The notes: generated by a model from the letters alone, not told the origin. 64,000 bases of DNA from Gigaspora margarita (GCA_009809945.1 WTPW01002577.1:1-64000); one strand, 5' to 3'. Counted from the stretch's first letter, positions 1 through 11,099 are shown. Translations and numbers: made by a program.

Positions 1-440
1 TAATTTGTTTTATTAATTTATTTTATTTTGGCACTTTGGAAGAAAAGAACCCTTACTTTCTAGCACTTTGCAAGAAAACTAACTCAGACTTTTTCAGCAC
101 TTCGTGACTTTTTTGGCATTTTGCAAGAACATTAACCTAGCTTTCGCAATTTCTGAATGCGCAAGAACGTGACTCTTATTTCAGAAAAATGAAGATTTGG
201 GGCTTTGTTTATTATTTTTTTATTAGTTTGCTTACATTTTTTTGTTTTTTTGTTTTGTTTTTTTTTATTATTTTTTTAATTTTTAATTTATTTTATTTAT
301 TTTTGACTTCTTCGATACTTTGCAACTTTTTCGGCACTTTACAAGAAAACTAGCTTAACTTCTCTGGCACTTTGCAAGAACAAACTAGATTTCTCTAGCA
401 ATTTGCAAGAATATCAACACTTATAAGAAATGTTTTTTTT
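1..440. repeat. degenerate GCACTTTGCAAGAA repeat block
   Basis: A motif close to GCACTTTGCAAGAA recurs irregularly (near 32, 64, 98, 116, 335 and 367, further copies more diverged), separated by T-rich spacers. The spacing is uneven, so this is a decayed tandem or dispersed repeat rather than a clean satellite. No coding sequence is visible. The block may continue beyond the left edge of the window. Confidence 0.55.
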
Positions 441-467
441 TTTATTTTTTCGACTTTACTATTTTTA

Positions 468-660
468 GGAATTATTTAGAAAAAAAAAGCGAAATGAAGG
501 TTATAGACAAAACAAAAGAAATAGCAAAAGCGAAGATGATAGAAAACAAAGAAGCAAAGTTTAGGAATTATTTAGAAAAAAAGAGCAAAGTGAAGGTTAT
601 AGCCAAAACAAAAAAAATAGCAAAAGTGAAAATGATAGAAAACAAAGAAGCGAAGATAAT
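468..660 (+). repeat. two-unit 96-bp tandem duplication
   Basis: The stretch beginning TTAGGAATTATTTAGAAAAA is repeated once with a 96-bp period (units about 468-563 and 564-659). It is translatable over 61 codons into a Lys/Ala/Glu-rich peptide in which KVI..TK.IAK.KMIENKEAK occurs twice. No family is recognised. Low complexity and the direct duplication make a real protein unlikely. Confidence 0.6.
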
Positions 661-1271
661 AGCTAACTGTGGGGTATGAGCGAAAATATGTGTGTAGGGC
701 TAGTTTTTTGTATAATAATAGAATTAGATATGACGAAGTGCGAAAGTAGTTTAAAATATTTGTAATAATATAAAAATAATACTGTAATATTAATTAAAAA
801 TATATATTAATAAATATAAAATATAATGTATAATAATAATAATAAAAAACTATAAAATTTTATGTGAAACCTTTTGAATTATTATAAAAACCTGTAAAAA
901 AACATGATTATGTGAATATGTATATCATTTATTTATTTTTTAAAAATTTCAAAAATTTGCAAAACAATGCAAAAATATCACACAATATGCAAATTATTGC
1001 CTGCTGTGATCCCTGAAGGGAGAGGTGATTTGCATTTTTTTATTTGGTCTATTTCGCAATATTGTCTATAAATTCCATAATATAACTGTAATATAACGTA
1101 ATATATAACGTAGTAAATCATATCAAATATAAGATATTCATTATATTACAGGCTGTAATATCTTATATAAGATTACGTATATATAATTCACTGATAATTG
1201 ATATAAGAACGATTTCTTGTACCAAAAATTTCAAGAAAACTGACCTACAAAAAACTATATAGTTAGTATAT
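661..1271. other. AT-rich stretch without a gene
   Basis: Mostly A/T runs with scattered stops in all frames. The only GC-richer patch is around 1008-1027. No gene, RNA or recognisable element was found. Confidence 0.5.
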
Positions 1272-1275
1272 TTAA

Positions 1276-2353
1276 GGGTAGAGGGTATTTCGATCATTTT
1301 TCATAAGAAATCAGTGATTTTTTTTGTGTAACATATGATTTACACATGCGAAGATAGAATTTTCTATGACACATAATAGCATAATACACTGTAATAATAG
1401 ACGTTATTTTAAAGATATTAATATCACTCTAAATATTTAATTACTATATAATTGTATTTTAATTTATTAAGTTTATTATATATATTCAGTAATGTTATAT
1501 TTAATAAAAAGTCAAAGCACAACATAACTAAAAGCATTTTAGGAGAAATGAAAAGAAGCTAAATATTGCCGTGATATTAAATAAAAAAAAAAGATCATTC
1601 TACAAGTAAATTAGAAAGCAGTAGTAACTCAAGCTTTAATTAGCGCAACTATACTTTCATACTTTCCTAAAAACGGCTATTTCATTTTTGAAACCTTGAT
1701 ATTTTTGTCCAAAAAAAAAAGTAAATGTAGTAAAAAAAAAATAGCAGTAAAAATAAATAACAAAAGAAACTGAAATTCTTACTTTTTCCATTATTAAAGA
1801 AAACAAAAAACAAAGACCTTAGGAAGCCCAATAAATTGGGAATCGTTATAGGCCATTTTAAATAATTTATATTACGGACTGTTTTAATTAAAAAAAAGGT
1901 TAACCAACTTAAAAAAGAGCAAAAAATGCTAAACAAACAGTATAAAGTAACATACTATGCGAACACTTTTAGCTTCGTTCAATGTACTGTTTAGCAATAC
2001 TATATAACTTGGTAGTAATATTAAAAAGACCAATACGTAATGCCAAGATTATTATAAGATCAAAAAATAAATTTTACTTAAATCTGATTGGATAATAAAA
2101 TAATTTTTACCCAGAAAATTTAAAGCTAACCCAGAAAAGTTTTACTATATATGTAAGTGCACTTTCTTTAAATAGAACCGCTTCTAGAAATTTCATAGCT
2201 ATAAATAGGGGTTCTGATTTACATATTACATAATTTTAACGGGGGTTAAACTGTGGCTGTAAAAATTTTAATCGAGGGCATATTTTTGTAATCATATGAA
2301 TTCCCCTTGCATCACGCAAATCATATGAAAAATGATCGACATACCCTCTATCC
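1276..2353. mobile_element. TTAA-flanked terminal-inverted-repeat element (piggyBac-like ends)
   Basis: The left end GGGTAGAGGGTATTTCGATC and the right end (reverse complement GGATAGAGGGTATGTCGATC) form terminal inverted repeats of about 30 bp that continue as ATTTTTCATA. Both ends abut TTAA (1272-1275 and 2354-2357), the duplication typical of piggyBac-type insertion. The 1078-bp interior has no transposase and only AT-rich sequence, so this would be a non-autonomous copy. A mariner-like TA duplication cannot be excluded because TTAA contains TA. Confidence 0.6.
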
Positions 2354-2379
2354 TTAAACATAACAAAACTTCACCAAGC

Positions 2380-2860
2380 TGCTATCAGGTACAAAGTCCA
2401 TTCACTGGATGTTCTGTGCATGAAATAGAGATGAAAAAGACTAGCAGACTTTTAAGCGAGGCACTTTGGCGGGCTTTGGTACTATCAAGCAAAGATGTAG
2501 TAGAAAAACTCTGGAGCTTTGTCAAGCCCTATGGATATAAAAGTGGAAGTAGAGACTTGGTTAGGTATACTTTTCAATGCGGCGTACCACTTACAAACTC
2601 CTTTAAATTTTGGTACTCTCTATGGCATCCCTTTGGACTTTTTGAAATTTCAAAAAAGTGGGCATTTTAGTTTACCCCCTCCAAAAGATCAGTAGTATTT
2701 TACTCTTCCAAATTGGGATTGCGCCTACCAAATTGGAACCAAGTCATGAGTAAAATTGGGTCCTTGAAGATAAACGATGAATAACACATGGGATATTTTG
2801 GAGTAAAACTGAAATGAAATTTCTTTCTAGAATATTCTTTTAGGTATAGTTTTTCTTTTT
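2380..2860 (+). repeat. dispersed repeat family R1, copy 1
   Basis: This segment is homologous to the reverse complement of 58380-58740. Shared landmarks in order are AAGATGTAGTAG, CTTTTTGAAATTTCA, a CCCCCTCCAAAAGATCAG-like block, CCAAATTGGGA and GAAATTTCTTTCTAGAA. A 112-codon reading frame at 2332-2670 overlaps it, but the frame is not preserved in the other copy, so I treat this as repeat DNA rather than a gene. Class unknown; it could be a SINE or LINE fragment. Confidence 0.65.
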
Positions 2861-4493
2861 GTTTCTTATTTGTACATATAATACTTAGCCAAAGTGATTC
2901 CTTGCATAGTATTATATAATTTTTATCGTCAGGCATAGGCATAAATTGTGCTATCATAGCCATTTACTTTTTGCCCTCTCCTTCTTTCTTTTCATAATTT
3001 TTCTTTGCTTATATTTTGGTCTTTCGCTTAGATACTGTAGTTATTCCCCTTTTTTTTACTTTCTTTACTTTCATTATTTGTTTTTCTTGCAGATTTGTAC
3101 TGCTCGAGAAGTTAGAAGAAGAGGGTTAAAAAGTAGGCAGTTATGATAGGTGGCAAACTTCCAATCAGTGATTCAGTCACTCTAAGTCTCTTGAGATGAG
3201 GGTTATGATGAGAAAAAAGTTTGATATAGCAGGTCACATTTAAGAATCATAATGACACCTGGGTGGGTCACAATTTAATTCTTGAGTCAACCTAGAGTAG
3301 GCCACATATGATATAACTAAGGTTACAAAAAATATGATTAAATAAAGTTGTGGTATGATTGCTGAATATTAAAAAAAAAAAGTTGGTGAAACTAAAGCTG
3401 TTCGAAATTACAATTTCATTTAACGTTCTCCCTCCCACCAGCTCTAAGAGCCCCCCTAGAATTAAACAGACTAATCAGAACACTCATCTCATTTTAGGAT
3501 TCCAATAAGTCATGTGCTTATAAGTCAACCAATAATAATGTGTTTATTCTTTGCAATTTTAATATGTTTGTTTAATTTGACCCCTCCCCCACCACACTTA
3601 AGCTTCTTAAGGGAATGTTAAACAAAATTATAAATTCAAATGGCCTAAGTGTTAGTACTCAAGAATTGTGATTAATTAAAATATTGATCACAATTGATGC
3701 TTGAACAAACATCTTTATTATCATTTAACAATTATTGCTTTATAAATTGAAATAAAAAAACAATAAAAATAATTGATCAATGAAAGGATAAAGTAATTTA
3801 TGACACTTTCTAATTCTTTTCTTACTTTCAGAATTTACTACAAACCAACAAAACACAAAATGTGCCTTTTTTTATCTGCACTGTAACTATTTGCTGTCCT
3901 GCTTCCTGTATACCAGTTTTAATTTGGTTTGTATCATGTGAACTAATATGCCTTTAAATTCAATAATCACTTCTGGTAGTTGAGATATAAGTTCAGTTCA
4001 TGGTATATTATAATGTGAATAAGCTACTGTTTCATGATGACTTAAATCTGATTGGTTTTTCTAGAACATAATTTACAAAAAACACAAGAATAAGTAGAAG
4101 AAGGTATTTGAGTATAAAAATATTAATAAAAACCTGAATAGATTATAAATCAAAAAAAAAGATTATTATTATTATTATTGGTATTAAATCAAAAAATTAT
4201 GAGTCAGAAAGAATGGAATTATTTCATTTAAAACTAGGTTAATGTACAGCATTTTGTGTCCGAAACGCAATAACAACTAAGATCTAATTTCATTTTTTTG
4301 ATAAGACACAAAACAAAATAATACGAGGCATCAAAAAGATAACTATTATACACATGCGGATAGACACCAAATACAGAAGTTACATTTTTGATATTCCTAT
4401 TATTAGATGCATAAAAATGTAACTTTTGTATCACCTTACGTAAACATATAAAGTCCTCCGCTACGCTTCGGACAATAAAATAGCATGAAACCT
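2861..4493. other. gene-free AT-rich interval
   Basis: No protein of recognisable family is seen on either strand. It holds T-rich tracts around 2980-3090, a C-rich patch near 3430-3450 and 3580-3600, and short inverted ATTGATCACAAT-type motifs around 3660-3780. Confidence 0.45.
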
Positions 4494-4495
4494 TA

Positions 4496-5343
4496 GGGTG
4501 GTAAACGGACTAAGTAATCAAAACTATGTAAGGTGACAACTCATACAGGGGAGTCCCCAAAATTCCGGGTCGGGATACGTCGGAGTACATCGGAATAATG
4601 GTCGACTGGATCGGAATTGATCAATTTTGCCCCAAGATCATAAAAAATTTTACTAATAAATCATATCCATTCATTAAGTAAAAAATACCCAGCTGCTGTA
4701 GAACCTGCTAACAAGTAGGGCTAAACGCCGACCTAGATCCGACGCATCCGACCCGGAAATTTGGGGACAGCCCTGTAAAAATCGTAAGGTGACTATAGAA
4801 TTTAATATATTGCAGTTTTTCATGTTACACGAAGGAAAACAATCGTTATCGTTATTGATGCATATCGTTATAACGGTAATATTAATATATTTATTAAACA
4901 TTTCAAACCGATTCAACGACTAAAAGGACAAGGAATTGCTTTGAAATTTTCATAAAATGTCTAAAAATTGACAAAAAACATAGTTACGTTCGAATATTTT
5001 ATGTTAATATGTAAATTTTAGGTGTTCAACTAATAGAATATATAAATTTATTAAAAAAAATTCGTACAATAAGTATAACCAAAAAAATTTACTAGAGCTT
5101 TTGCGAAAAATCGAGCGTAACTTTTTAGAGATAGTTCTTATGAAGAGATTTCACTCGAAATAAATTAGAAAAGGATGCGCAATATTCAGCGGAATCTTTT
5201 AGAATTTTGTACTTTTCTTTATAATTAGTTAAAATACAATGATATTTTAGTCAATCTTTTTTAATTTCACTGTTAAAATTTGATTATATTAAAATTACTA
5301 ATACACCTGACATAGTTTTGATTACTTAGTCCGTTTACCACCC
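4496..5343. mobile_element. mariner-like MITE, 848 bp, 32-bp terminal inverted repeats
   Basis: The left end GGGTGGTAAACGGACTAAGT continues through AATCAAAACTATG and is matched exactly by the reverse complement of the right end. A TA dinucleotide flanks both sides (4494-4495, 5344-5345), as in Tc1/mariner insertions. No transposase is present. A second, 246-bp element is inserted just inside the left end. The element sits in the 'TGAAACCTGACCTGAAC' repeat block, whose sequence occurs on both sides. Confidence 0.8.
4538..4783. mobile_element. 246-bp MITE (family M1) nested in the mariner-like MITE
   Basis: Ends are CAGGGGAGTCCCCAAAATTCC and, reversed, CAGGGCTGTCCCCAAATTTCC, followed by GGGTCGGA on both sides. 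A 10-bp direct repeat GTAAGGTGAC (4528-4537, 4784-4793) flanks the insertion, fitting a Mutator-type 9-11 bp target duplication. A second copy lies reversed at 51360-51610. One strand translates to RFLQGCPQISGSDASDLGRR; the second copy keeps nearly the same peptide. Confidence 0.8.
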
Positions 5344-6008
5344 TAATGAAACCTGACCTGAACAAAATGAAGACAATTAGCAAAATGTAACTCAAATTTT
5401 ATATCAAGCTAAAAATTGTAAGAAAAGTAGAGTTTTATTTACAAAACTTGACTCAATAGAGCTAAGAGCATTAGCAAAGATGTCACAGATTTTATATTAA
5501 AAAATTATGTTAGAGCCAGTAAAAAAAAAATAGGAATATTTATTTATTAAAATAAGTAAGTAAAGTAACATAAAACCTGGCCTGAACAGAATGAAGAGTG
5601 CTAGCGAAATTATGGCCCAGAATATATAAATAATCCATTTTTCTGATTCTAATTTTTTTTATTTTAATATATAATCTAAAACATACACTTTTCACTCTGC
5701 TCAGGCCAGATTTCATATTACTTGTTTACTGTATTTTAAATAAATAATTCAATTCTTCCTGGCTCCAACTTTTTTTTATTTAATATATAATTCGAGCCAA
5801 GTTTTCACTAATGATCTTTATTTTATTCACGTCAGATTTCATATTACTTTATTTTATTTTATATAAATCATTCCATTCTAACTGACTCTAACTTAATTTT
5901 CTTTCATATACATCCGAGTTATATATTCTTCACCAATCTCTTCATTCTGTTCAGGTCAGGTTTCATATTATTTTATTTACTTATTTTAAATAATTAATTC
6001 CATTCTTC
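5344..6008. repeat. head-to-head repeat block with TGAAACCTGACCTGAAC motif
   Basis: The motif ATGAAACCTG(A/G)CCTGAACA(G/A)AATGAAGA occurs in plus orientation near 5345 and 5571 and in minus orientation near 5690, 5810 and 5930. Each is followed by an AT-rich arm with runs of AAATAAGTAAGTAAAGTAA or its complement. The block is therefore a multi-armed foldback region. No coding capacity is seen. Confidence 0.6.
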
Positions 6009-6010
6009 TT

Positions 6011-6655
6011 TATAAAAAAGTTTATTTGGTTTTTGTTTTAATTGTTGTTATATTATTCAACAAATGTGTAGAATGGTCCCACTATAGGTATAGCAAAAGG
6101 ACAAAATTTGTATATTTTTTAAAGTTAAAACATACGGAATTTGTCCTGTTTTTATCAGTGTTGGCACATGACCAGGTCATAACAGGTCATATCAAAATTT
6201 AATTAGTGAGATTATATGATTGTAGTTATATAATTTTATTAATTAAACTTGGTGATATAATCTGTATGACTTAGTTATATGATCTCAGTAATTAAACTTA
6301 GTGATATTACCTGTTATGATCTGGTTATATGACTTTATTGTAATATGACCTGTTATGACCAGGTCATACAGGTCATATCACAATAAAGTTATATAACCAG
6401 GTCATAACAGGTCATATCACTAAGTTTAATTACTGAGATCATATAACTAAGTCATACAGATTATATCACCAAGTTTAATTAATAAAATTATATAACTACA
6501 ATCATATAATCTCACTAATTAAATTTTGATATGACCTGTTATGACCTGGTCATGTGCCAATACTGGTTTTTATAACTATAGTGGGTCCATTATTACATTT
6601 GCCAAATAATATTGACAACAAAAACCAAAAAAAAAACTTTTTTTATAGGGCACTG
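6011..6655. mobile_element. near-perfect long hairpin (foldback) element, ~640 bp
   Basis: Left and right halves are reverse complements about a centre at 6361 (TATGACC-A-GGTCATA). The match reaches outwards from GGTCATAACAGGTCATAT through AAATTTAATTAGTGAG to CCCACTATA and the outer TTTGGTTTTTGTT arms, roughly 290-350 bp per arm. The left arm has one extra ~60-bp piece near 6090-6150 that contains AGGACAAA/TTTGTCCT. It has no open frame and would fold into one very long duplex if transcribed. Confidence 0.8.
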
Positions 6656-6738
6656 ATTCGCATAATTTTTTTTTTTAATTTATAATCCGGTTCGTTTTCG
6701 CAATATTCCTCGGGTCAGGTTTCTGAATCAATTAAACT

Positions 6739-6988
6739 TGTCGGTGAAAAGTATTGTCGGTGAAAAGTATTGTCGGTGAAACGTATTGTCGGTGAAACGT
6801 ATTGTCGGTGAAATGTATTGTTGGTGAAATGTATTATCGGTGAAATGTACTGTCGGTAAAACGTATTGTCGGTATAATGATTGTCTTGTGAATCACTGTC
6901 GGTGAAATAAACATGTGGTGAAATAAACGTCGGTAAAATAAATGTTCATGAAATAAACATTTCGGCGAATTGATTGTCGATGAAACGA
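6739..6988 (+). repeat. 16-bp tandem array (TGTCGGTGAAACGTAT)
   Basis: At least eight consecutive 16-bp units of consensus TGTCGGTGAAA(A/C/T)GTAT, then diverged units (…GGTGAAATAAACG…) to about 6988. The array resumes after the 6991-7458 insertion as GGTGTCGGTGAAATGCG near 7471-7487. A diverged relative (TTGTCGGCGAAATGG and complements) is seen at 39440-39570. Confidence 0.85.
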
Positions 6989-6990
6989 TA

Positions 6991-7458
6991 GGGTATTCAA
7001 TAAACTAATTAATCAAAATATAGTTAGATCATATATGACGGATTTTTTAAAGGGTTATTTCACATATGAATTTACATATGAATTTGTACTAATTTAAGTA
7101 CATTTTTCGACATAAACAACAGATATAATTTATCATAATTTTTTTTTGAATTGTAATTCTGAACTAGCTCAACATTAAAATAGAATCTATTTTTTTAATA
7201 ACTTTTTATAAAATTTTGTTAAAATTTTATTAATAATTAACATAAGTTAGTAAGAACTGGCTCTATTTAGTGTAGATAGTTTAGAACTACAGTTTAAAAA
7301 AAAATAAGATATAATTTTGTCTGTTGGTTGTGTAGAAAAATGTACTTAAATTAGTACAAATTCATTTATAAACTCATATGTGAAATAACCTTTAAAAAGT
7401 CCGATAATACTGTATATGACCCTAACAATGGTTTGATTAATTAGTTTATTGAACACCC
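6991..7458. mobile_element. foldback MITE, TA-flanked, inserted in the tandem array
   Basis: The two ends (GGGTATTCAATAAACTAATT and reversed GGGTGTTCAATAAACTAATT, both continuing AATCAAA) flank a 468-bp element bordered by TA on each side (6989-6990, 7459-7460). The inverted match continues through AAGGGTTATTTCACATATGA and GTACTAATTTAAGTACATTT almost to the centre, making it a near-complete hairpin. It carries no coding sequence. Confidence 0.8.
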
Positions 7459-7520
7459 TAATTAAACGAGGTGTCGGTGAAATGCGCACCCATTTAAAAG
7501 TTATATGCCATTTAGTTTAT

Positions 7521-8290
7521 TAGATAGTAAACTTGAAGTATATGAATTTTAATTCAAAATAAACTAATGATGAATATTCGATGATATTTCAATATGCAAA
7601 TAAAGGAAATCTTCATAAGTCCTATTATCAAATTTTAGAGAAATTAATTGACAACTTGTCGATATATCAAAAATTTTAAAAAAAGTACACGAAGCAGAAT
7701 ATGTTCATGGAGATTATCATAGTGGTAATATTTATTAAATCAATATATCTAAGTGGAAATTTATTATCTTATATTGCAGGTCTTGGATTATCCAGAAAGA
7801 AAGATTATTCAGTTTTAGAAGATGATATTTGCGGAGTTTTACCTTATGTTGTCCCGGAAGTGCTAACTGAACGATCATATACAATAGCATTAGATATTTA
7901 TAGATTTGGTAAGATTATGGCTGAAATTTCTACAGGAAGACCACCTCATTATGATATTGTGTACGATAAAAAGTTAGCTATTCAAATATGCAATGGATTA
8001 CGTCCTGAATTTGCTGAAGGCACTCTTGAGTGCTATTTCCAATTAGTAAAATCAATGTATGGGATGCTAATCCTTCTAATAGACCAACTGCATCTTATAT
8101 ATGCAAAGAACAACAATACTGAAAGGATTCTAATCTGTAAATGAAATTATTCCAACATTACCAAAAAAATTACTAAATTATTCTAAAGATAAACTTACAA
8201 GTAAACTGCTTACCTTCAAAAACCTATTTAAGCCAATTAATTCATCTGTAAATTTGCAAGAAATATATGGTAAATAAATATAATATTACA
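7521..8290 (+). pseudogene. TKL protein kinase relic (C-lobe and part of N-lobe)
   Basis: Translation in shifting frames gives the order expected for this fungus's kinases: hinge-like 'FQYANKGNLHK', then 'VHEAEYVHGDYHSGN' (catalytic loop, frame of 7691), then from about 7701 in another frame 'YIAGLGLSRKKDYS', 'ICGVLPYVVPEV', 'TIALDIYRFGKIMAEISTGRPP' and 'AIQICNGLRPEFAEGT'. The metal-binding DFG-equivalent reads GLG instead of DLG, APE reads VPE, and frameshifts lie after the catalytic loop and near 8050. No glycine loop or start codon is visible. This is clearly a dead kinase fragment. Confidence 0.85.
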
Positions 8291-8592
8291 ATATATTGGT
8301 CAGCAACGATTAATATCATGAAATTTGTTTTGTCGGAGCAAATGATTGGCTGACACGTGCCGCATAGCGGCACGTTTCGACCAATCATTTGTTCCGACAG
8401 AACAAATTTTGTAATATTTATCATCGCATGATCCAATATCGATGTTATCGTGCAATTATGATCATGATTTAAAAGTTGTGATTGGCTAACTGAGTTTTAA
8501 TTTGGGATTGTTGTGATTACGTAATAACATAGAAAAAATAACAGTAAGAAATTTTTTCATGATCATATGAGTTTGCACGATAACAAGTATAT
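8285..8592. mobile_element. composite foldback element (family F1), copy 1
   Basis: A hairpin (8322-8410; AAATTTGTTTTGTCGG.AGCAAATGATTGG with a CGTGCCGC/GCGGCACG tip) is followed by a second inverted pair, GTTATCGTGCAA… and …TTGCACGATAAC (8446-8590). The whole arrangement recurs at 59950-60236, including the shared block GTAATAACA…ATAACAGTAAGAAATTTTTT; a diverged second half is seen at 14310-14455. No open frame. Confidence 0.7.
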
Positions 8593-9499
8593 ATTGGATG
8601 TTTAAATTATAAACGTTTAATGACTGCTTAATTTATAGATTCTGGCATATGCAGATAATTTTAATCTATAATATTAATGTATAAGAATGTTTTATTTAAA
8701 TACTTTACTTTATAACCAATGAGGAAATAAATGAATAAATTTTATTTATATTGAATTTAATAAATTTATTGAAAATTATTAAAACCAGTTTTAACATAAC
8801 AAAATAATTCCGAACTCTAGAATAAAACATGTGAAGTTAAAGCTAACGCTAGTCGTATGAGCGAATATTTTTGATTTTGACGATTATTAAAAATTATTGA
8901 TAGCATTTTGTAAAATTTAATCCAATCATTTTTGTGATATTGTATACTACGATTGTATTTTATTGGTCAATACATGCCTTAGCTAATAAATCCGCTTATG
9001 AATCGCTTTTGAATCGCTTATCATGAAACCGTTAATGAAACCTCATAATAATTATAAACTATCGTTACATTTAATTGGTCAATCGCTTTTCTTGGCTGTA
9101 AATTGCTTATGAAACTGACCATAAAGTCGCATAAAATTTATAAATCATTTAGAATACTGTAATTATTTATATCACTTAATTTTAACAAACACAACATTCC
9201 CATCAAAAATTTTCGCCCATACGTGGGTTCGTTGCTACACTAATTGGTCGACACTATTGCTTATTTACTTATATTACGCATGATTCATGTAATTTTTTTG
9301 GAATTAATTTATTTGATTTAATCAAATAGTAATTAAAGTTACAATAGCATGATAAATTACATAAATTACATAAAAATTTCAATTATTTCAATTTAGTATA
9401 TCTATATATATATATATGTATAAATCGAATAAATTGAATAGTGTTTTAATATACAATAAGTTTATTGAATCTAATTTTTAAATAAAAAAAAAATCTATT
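8593..9499. other. intergenic, no gene seen
   Basis: AT-rich spacer downstream of the Kelch gene. It has repeated 'GAATCGCTTATCATGAAACC'-like words around 8990-9115 and a TA run near 9405-9420. Nothing coding was found. Confidence 0.45.
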
Positions 9500-11099
9500 T
9501 TACATGTTCTTAGTTGAATCACGTTTCATTTGATTTTTGGGTCTTAAACAATTAAAAAGATAAAGAATTGTAAATCCAATAGCTACTCCTACATGTACAA
9601 CAATTCCGATAATTTGAATAATGTTTATTAGAATGGAATCTGTTTTATAAATATTTTTAAAACGATAGATTAATAAATTATTAGGCCGAAAAAAAAAAAA
9701 CAGTTATATACAGTAGATATACGTTGCATACCTGAATATGGGATGTATGTTGTAATCCATTTGAGAGAATTTATGTCAAACAGAAAAATTTTCGAATTGG
9801 AACTTAACGGTCCAGAAAAATTGTTTGTTATATTACCTAAGAAAAATTTTAGATTAGCTTATGTTTTAATGTTAATAATAATATAATAAGAAATGAAAAA
9901 GGTTACCATTTGATATAATCATATAGTTGTTAAAAATAGCAGCTGTGTGATAAGTGAGTGGAGGTGGTGCGTTCTCTGATGAGATTGATGGCGCAAACCA
10001 TTTAAACGAAGAAGTTGCAATATTAAGTATTATAAGATCCGGTGTGGATCTTTTATTGTCAACATTACTTCCACCATAAATGATAATGTTTCCTTTGGGA
10101 TCTATGGTTATAAATTAAATGATATATTAATTAATTATCGTTTTTTTAACTGAAATTTTTTTTAGTAAAATTACCAAAAACAGCTGTATGACCACCGCGA
10201 GTGCTAACATTATCACCTCCGGCAGTCTGAATAAAAGTAATTTTGGTTAACATTTCAAATATTATCAATAACATCACCATTAAAAACACCGTACTTATAT
10301 ACAAACAACATTGTTGTGAACCTACTTGATTCCTCCATGTCCCCAAATTAGTATCATATAACCAAATCTAGTATAAACCATATAAAACATGTTTGAATTT
10401 AATTCATTAATGCATTATATTATGAGTAATTATTACCTGATTAATATCAGTATCTTTGAGAGTAAAGTTATCAGTCATTTCAGTTCCACCAATAATAATA
10501 ATATAACCATTCACAAGCGTTGCAGTATGAGAAGCCCTTCTTGCTGGTGCATTTAAAGGAGATTTATAATTAACCCAGGATAGATCAACTGAATCCAATA
10601 TGATAAAATCATTAAAAAGTATAGTGTCAATATGGTTATTGAGTTGAACTGTTGCTCCACCAAAAATATAAATCCACCCATTATTAGGATTAAAAGTTGA
10701 AGAAGCTTCTCTACGTCTTATTGGCTGAGTTCCAGAAATTTTTGGAACAGTCCAAGTTTTATTAATAGTATCAAAACAATATATTAAAGTATTACTTAAA
10801 CTATTATTATTTTTATTCGTCATTATGCCACCAAATAAAAATATTTCAGACATATGTATTCCTCCAACAGATGCAGTTCCCCATGCGTTATTAACAGGAA
10901 TCGAATTAAGGTAGTTATAAGATTGTAATGATGTATCAAAAGGAATTGAAAAATCGAAATAAAAAAAATTAGAATCGAGTTGAGAATTTATTATACCTCC
11001 CATTGTATAAAGTTTAGAACTTATTAGAACATTTGTGGATGCTAAACGACCATCTATTACCCAGCAATAAATGGCAAGAAATAAAATTATTATTAACAT
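9500..11099 (-). CDS. secreted/membrane-anchored Kelch-repeat protein, six exons
   Basis: I model six exons: 11099-10437, 10367-10326, 10226-10175, 10101-9907, 9836-9732 and 9639-9500. The five introns (69, 99, 73, 70 and 92 bp) all have GT…AG ends. The product is about 398 residues. Residues 1-18 (MLIIILFLAIYCWVIDGR) look like a signal peptide. Kelch blades show as LYTMGG, EIFLFGG, GWIYIFGG, GYIIIIGG and GNIIIYGG, each with the usual upstream R..H/S.A or W spacing. A hydrophobic segment near the end (IGIVVHVGVAIGFTILYLF) then NCLRPKNQMKRDS suggests a type I anchor with a short basic cytoplasmic tail. Kelch domains form beta-propellers for protein binding; the partner is unknown. The second intron (99 bp) is open in frame, so its retention would add 33 residues. 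It shares a 540-bp upstream region with the divergent membrane-pseudokinase gene. Confidence 0.88.
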
